From Deltaproteobacteria bacterium (GTDB lineage Bacteria; Desulfobacterota; UBA8473): a DNA stretch of 6,601 nt. A program made the position numbers and the translations under genes. Positions 5,584 through 6,601 of this stretch are shown piece by piece. The stretch lies in assembly GCA_030643245.1 (NCBI GenBank), contig DAOWME010000173.1, positions 1-6,601 of the forward strand, read 5' to 3'. Every line of letters starts with the position of its first letter. The first letter of the stretch is position 1. The notes beneath the pieces were generated by a model, which was given only the letters and a program-made list of their open reading frames with translations, had not been told where the DNA came from and searched no databases.

Positions 5584-6039
5584 ATGGACGAGGTCAAGAT
5601 TCGAATAAAAAGGATGAGAGGGGACCAGGATGAGGATATCCCCCTACCCTGCTATATGACAGAGCACGCAGCAGGGATGGACCTTTATGCTGCTGTGGAT
5701 CAGGAAATGCTCATTAAGCCCGGCGAGAGAATGCTAATACCCACGGGTATTTCCGTTGCAATCCCTGAAGGCTATGAGGCTCAGATCCGCCCCCGTAGTG
5801 GATTGGCCCTCAAGAACGGGATAAGCCTCCTAAATTCCCCAGGCACTATCGATGCGGATTATCGAGGAGAGGTGAGGATTATTGTTGTAAACCTCGGCGC
5901 TGAACCCTTTACCATAAATAGAGGTGATCGAATAGCCCAGATGGTTATAAATCGGGTCTACCGTGCATCTTTCGAGGTTACCCGAGAGCTTGACCCCACA
6001 AACAGGGATTCCGGAGGGTTTGGACATACTGGAACGTAA
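5584..6039 (+). CDS. dut: Deoxyuridine 5'-triphosphate nucleotidohydrolase (dUTPase)
   Basis: The enzyme hydrolyses dUTP to dUMP and pyrophosphate, keeping uracil out of DNA and supplying dUMP for dTMP synthesis. It acts as a cytosolic homotrimer. The 151-aa product is full family length with all five motifs in order: AGMDLYA at 30-36, PRSGLA at 70-75, GTIDADYRGEV at 87-97 with catalytic D90 and Y93, RGDRIAQ at 113-119, and the C-terminal RDSGGFGHTG at 141-150 that closes over the substrate. The ATG at 5584 has no recognisable SD; the preceding bases read GTCAGAAACAAAG. The upstream region carries the IS200/IS605 relic and a palindromic repeat, so its present promoter is uncertain. An HD-domain gene follows after 93 bases. 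The functional call is very secure. Confidence 0.96.
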   Translation: MDEVKIRIKRMRGDQDEDIPLPCYMTEHAAGMDLYAAVDQEMLIKPGERMLIPTGISVAIPEGYEAQIRPRSGLALKNGISLLNSPGTIDADYRGEVRIIVVNLGAEPFTINRGDRIAQMVINRVYRASFEVTRELDPTNRDSGGFGHTGT

Positions 6040-6098
6040 GGCTCCCAGTGCTTAAGCGAAAGCTAAAAATGACCTTTGCCTGCCCAGGTGAATGATCA

Positions 6099-6125
6099 TC
6101 AAAAAGAGTGACTTCTCAAAAAGAG
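6099..6125 (+). repeat. Direct repeat in the dut-HD gene gap
   Basis: TCAAAAAGAG occurs at 6099-6108 and again at 6116-6125, separated by 7 bases. The second copy supplies the SD of the HD-domain gene. The rest of the 93-base gap holds a small GCTT/AAGC hairpin (6050-6063) and no clear terminator. Confidence 0.5.
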
Positions 6126-6126
6126 G
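6121..6126 (+). promoter_or_regulatory. Shine-Dalgarno site of the HD-domain gene
   Basis: AAGAGG lies 6 bases before the GTG at 6133. An in-frame TGA at 6109-6111 bars any further upstream start, and the next in-frame ATG (6157) has no SD. This selects the GTG. Confidence 0.6.
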
Positions 6127-6132
6127 CTATTC

Positions 6133-6601
6133 GTGGACAAGATCTACAAAAAACTGATGAGGGAATCGAAAAGGATAGCCTCAAGCGCCAAGACCCCCAG
6201 TTTCTATGCGGAACACAAAGGAGCCATCTTAGCGTCGGAAGAAATTTACTATAATAATGCTGATGTAATAAGATGCCATGGTATGGTAGCTCGGCAGTTG
6301 GCAGACAATCTAGGACATGGTGTGGAACATGCGGAAAAGGTCACGATTGATGCAGGGGGCATTGTATTCGTTGAAGGGGAAAGGCTCTTCCTGGGGCTGG
6401 ATCAGATTAAAGAAGCGATTGTAATTGCACAGCTCGCAGGGTTGCTCCACGATATTAAGAGGAAGGAACCCAACCATGCTAAAGCCAGCGCTAAAGAAGC
6501 AGAGGTAATATTAAGGAAATTTTCTTTGAAAAAGGAAGAAAAAGAGATCATCGTTCAGGCCATCTCTAATCATGAGGCATTTATTGAGCCGGAAGAAGTT
6601 C
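6133..6601 (+). CDS. HD-domain protein, probable metal-dependent phosphohydrolase (3' end outside window)
   Basis: The first 156 codons read from a GTG start, MDKIYKKLMRESKRIASSAK, and run off the right edge. An HD-fold pattern is visible: H66 in GHGVEHAEKV, H106-D107 in LAGLLHDIKR, H115 in EPNHA, and H147 in AISNHEAF. The distal Asp that usually completes the metal site would lie beyond the window. HD proteins hydrolyse phosphate esters of nucleotides or cyclic nucleotides, or tRNA ends; nothing here identifies the substrate. Placement after dut could suggest nucleotide housekeeping, but the 93-base gap and lack of homologous context make that speculative. The start is supported by AAGAGG at 6121-6126. 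Confidence 0.8.
   Translation, partial: MDKIYKKLMRESKRIASSAKTPSFYAEHKGAILASEEIYYNNADVIRCHGMVARQLADNLGHGVEHAEKVTIDAGGIVFVEGERLFLGLDQIKEAIVIAQLAGLLHDIKRKEPNHAKASAKEAEVILRKFSLKKEEKEIIVQAISNHEAFIEPEEV

Noticed and set aside
6092..6157. Short open frame MIIKKSDFSKRGY... between dut and the HD gene
   Set aside because: Only 21 codons, overlaps the HD gene start in another frame, has no well-spaced SD and no recognisable similarity.
1..6601. CRISPR array, tRNA (including selC) or rRNA genes
   Set aside because: No regularly spaced repeats, no cloverleaf or CCA-type tRNA ends and no rRNA-like stretch were seen on either strand by eye.

Overview
The window looks like ordinary chromosomal sequence from a Gram-negative bacterium. 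A sedoheptulose-7-phosphate isomerase gene (gmhA, LPS heptose synthesis) implies a Gram-negative outer envelope. The combination of selA, a LarA-family nickel enzyme and a GlcD-type FAD dehydrogenase would suit an anaerobic or facultative lineage such as Desulfobacterota or Nitrospirota. That lineage guess is inference only; there is no rRNA or other marker in the window.

Layout. (1) Positions 1-4344 hold a tight plus-strand gene string: the C-terminal end of a MarC-family membrane protein, selA (selenocysteine synthase), a LarA-family nickel-pincer racemase/epimerase, and a GlcD-family FAD-linked 2-hydroxyacid dehydrogenase. larA and glcD overlap by 4 bases (ATGA), and the other gaps are about 0-33 bases, so the four genes are probably one operon. 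(2) Positions 4386-4973 hold gmhA on the minus strand, converging on glcD. (3) Positions 4974-5583 are gene-poor. They hold divergent sigma70-like promoter elements, an operator-like dyad in the gmhA promoter, and a decayed IS200/IS605-type element. That element has a left-end hairpin, a tnpA that kept its HUH motif but lost its catalytic-tyrosine half, and a strong right-end hairpin. A second imperfect palindrome lies before the next gene. (4) Positions 5584-6601 hold dut (dUTPase) and the first 156 codons of an HD-domain protein cut by the window edge.

How the genes may work together. LarA interconverts stereoisomers of a 2-hydroxyacid, and GlcD-type flavoproteins oxidise D-2-hydroxyacids. 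The overlapping pair therefore reads as a racemise-then-oxidise module, for example L-lactate to D-lactate to pyruvate, with the true substrate unproven. selA has no visible functional tie to that pair and no selB, selC or selD lies in view. The IS relic sits just upstream of dut and may have split its promoter.

I see no clear new multi-gene system. The most interesting points are the selA-larA-glcD linkage, the IS200/IS605 remnant whose removal would restore a 17-base-spaced promoter in front of dut, and the dyad in the gmhA promoter.
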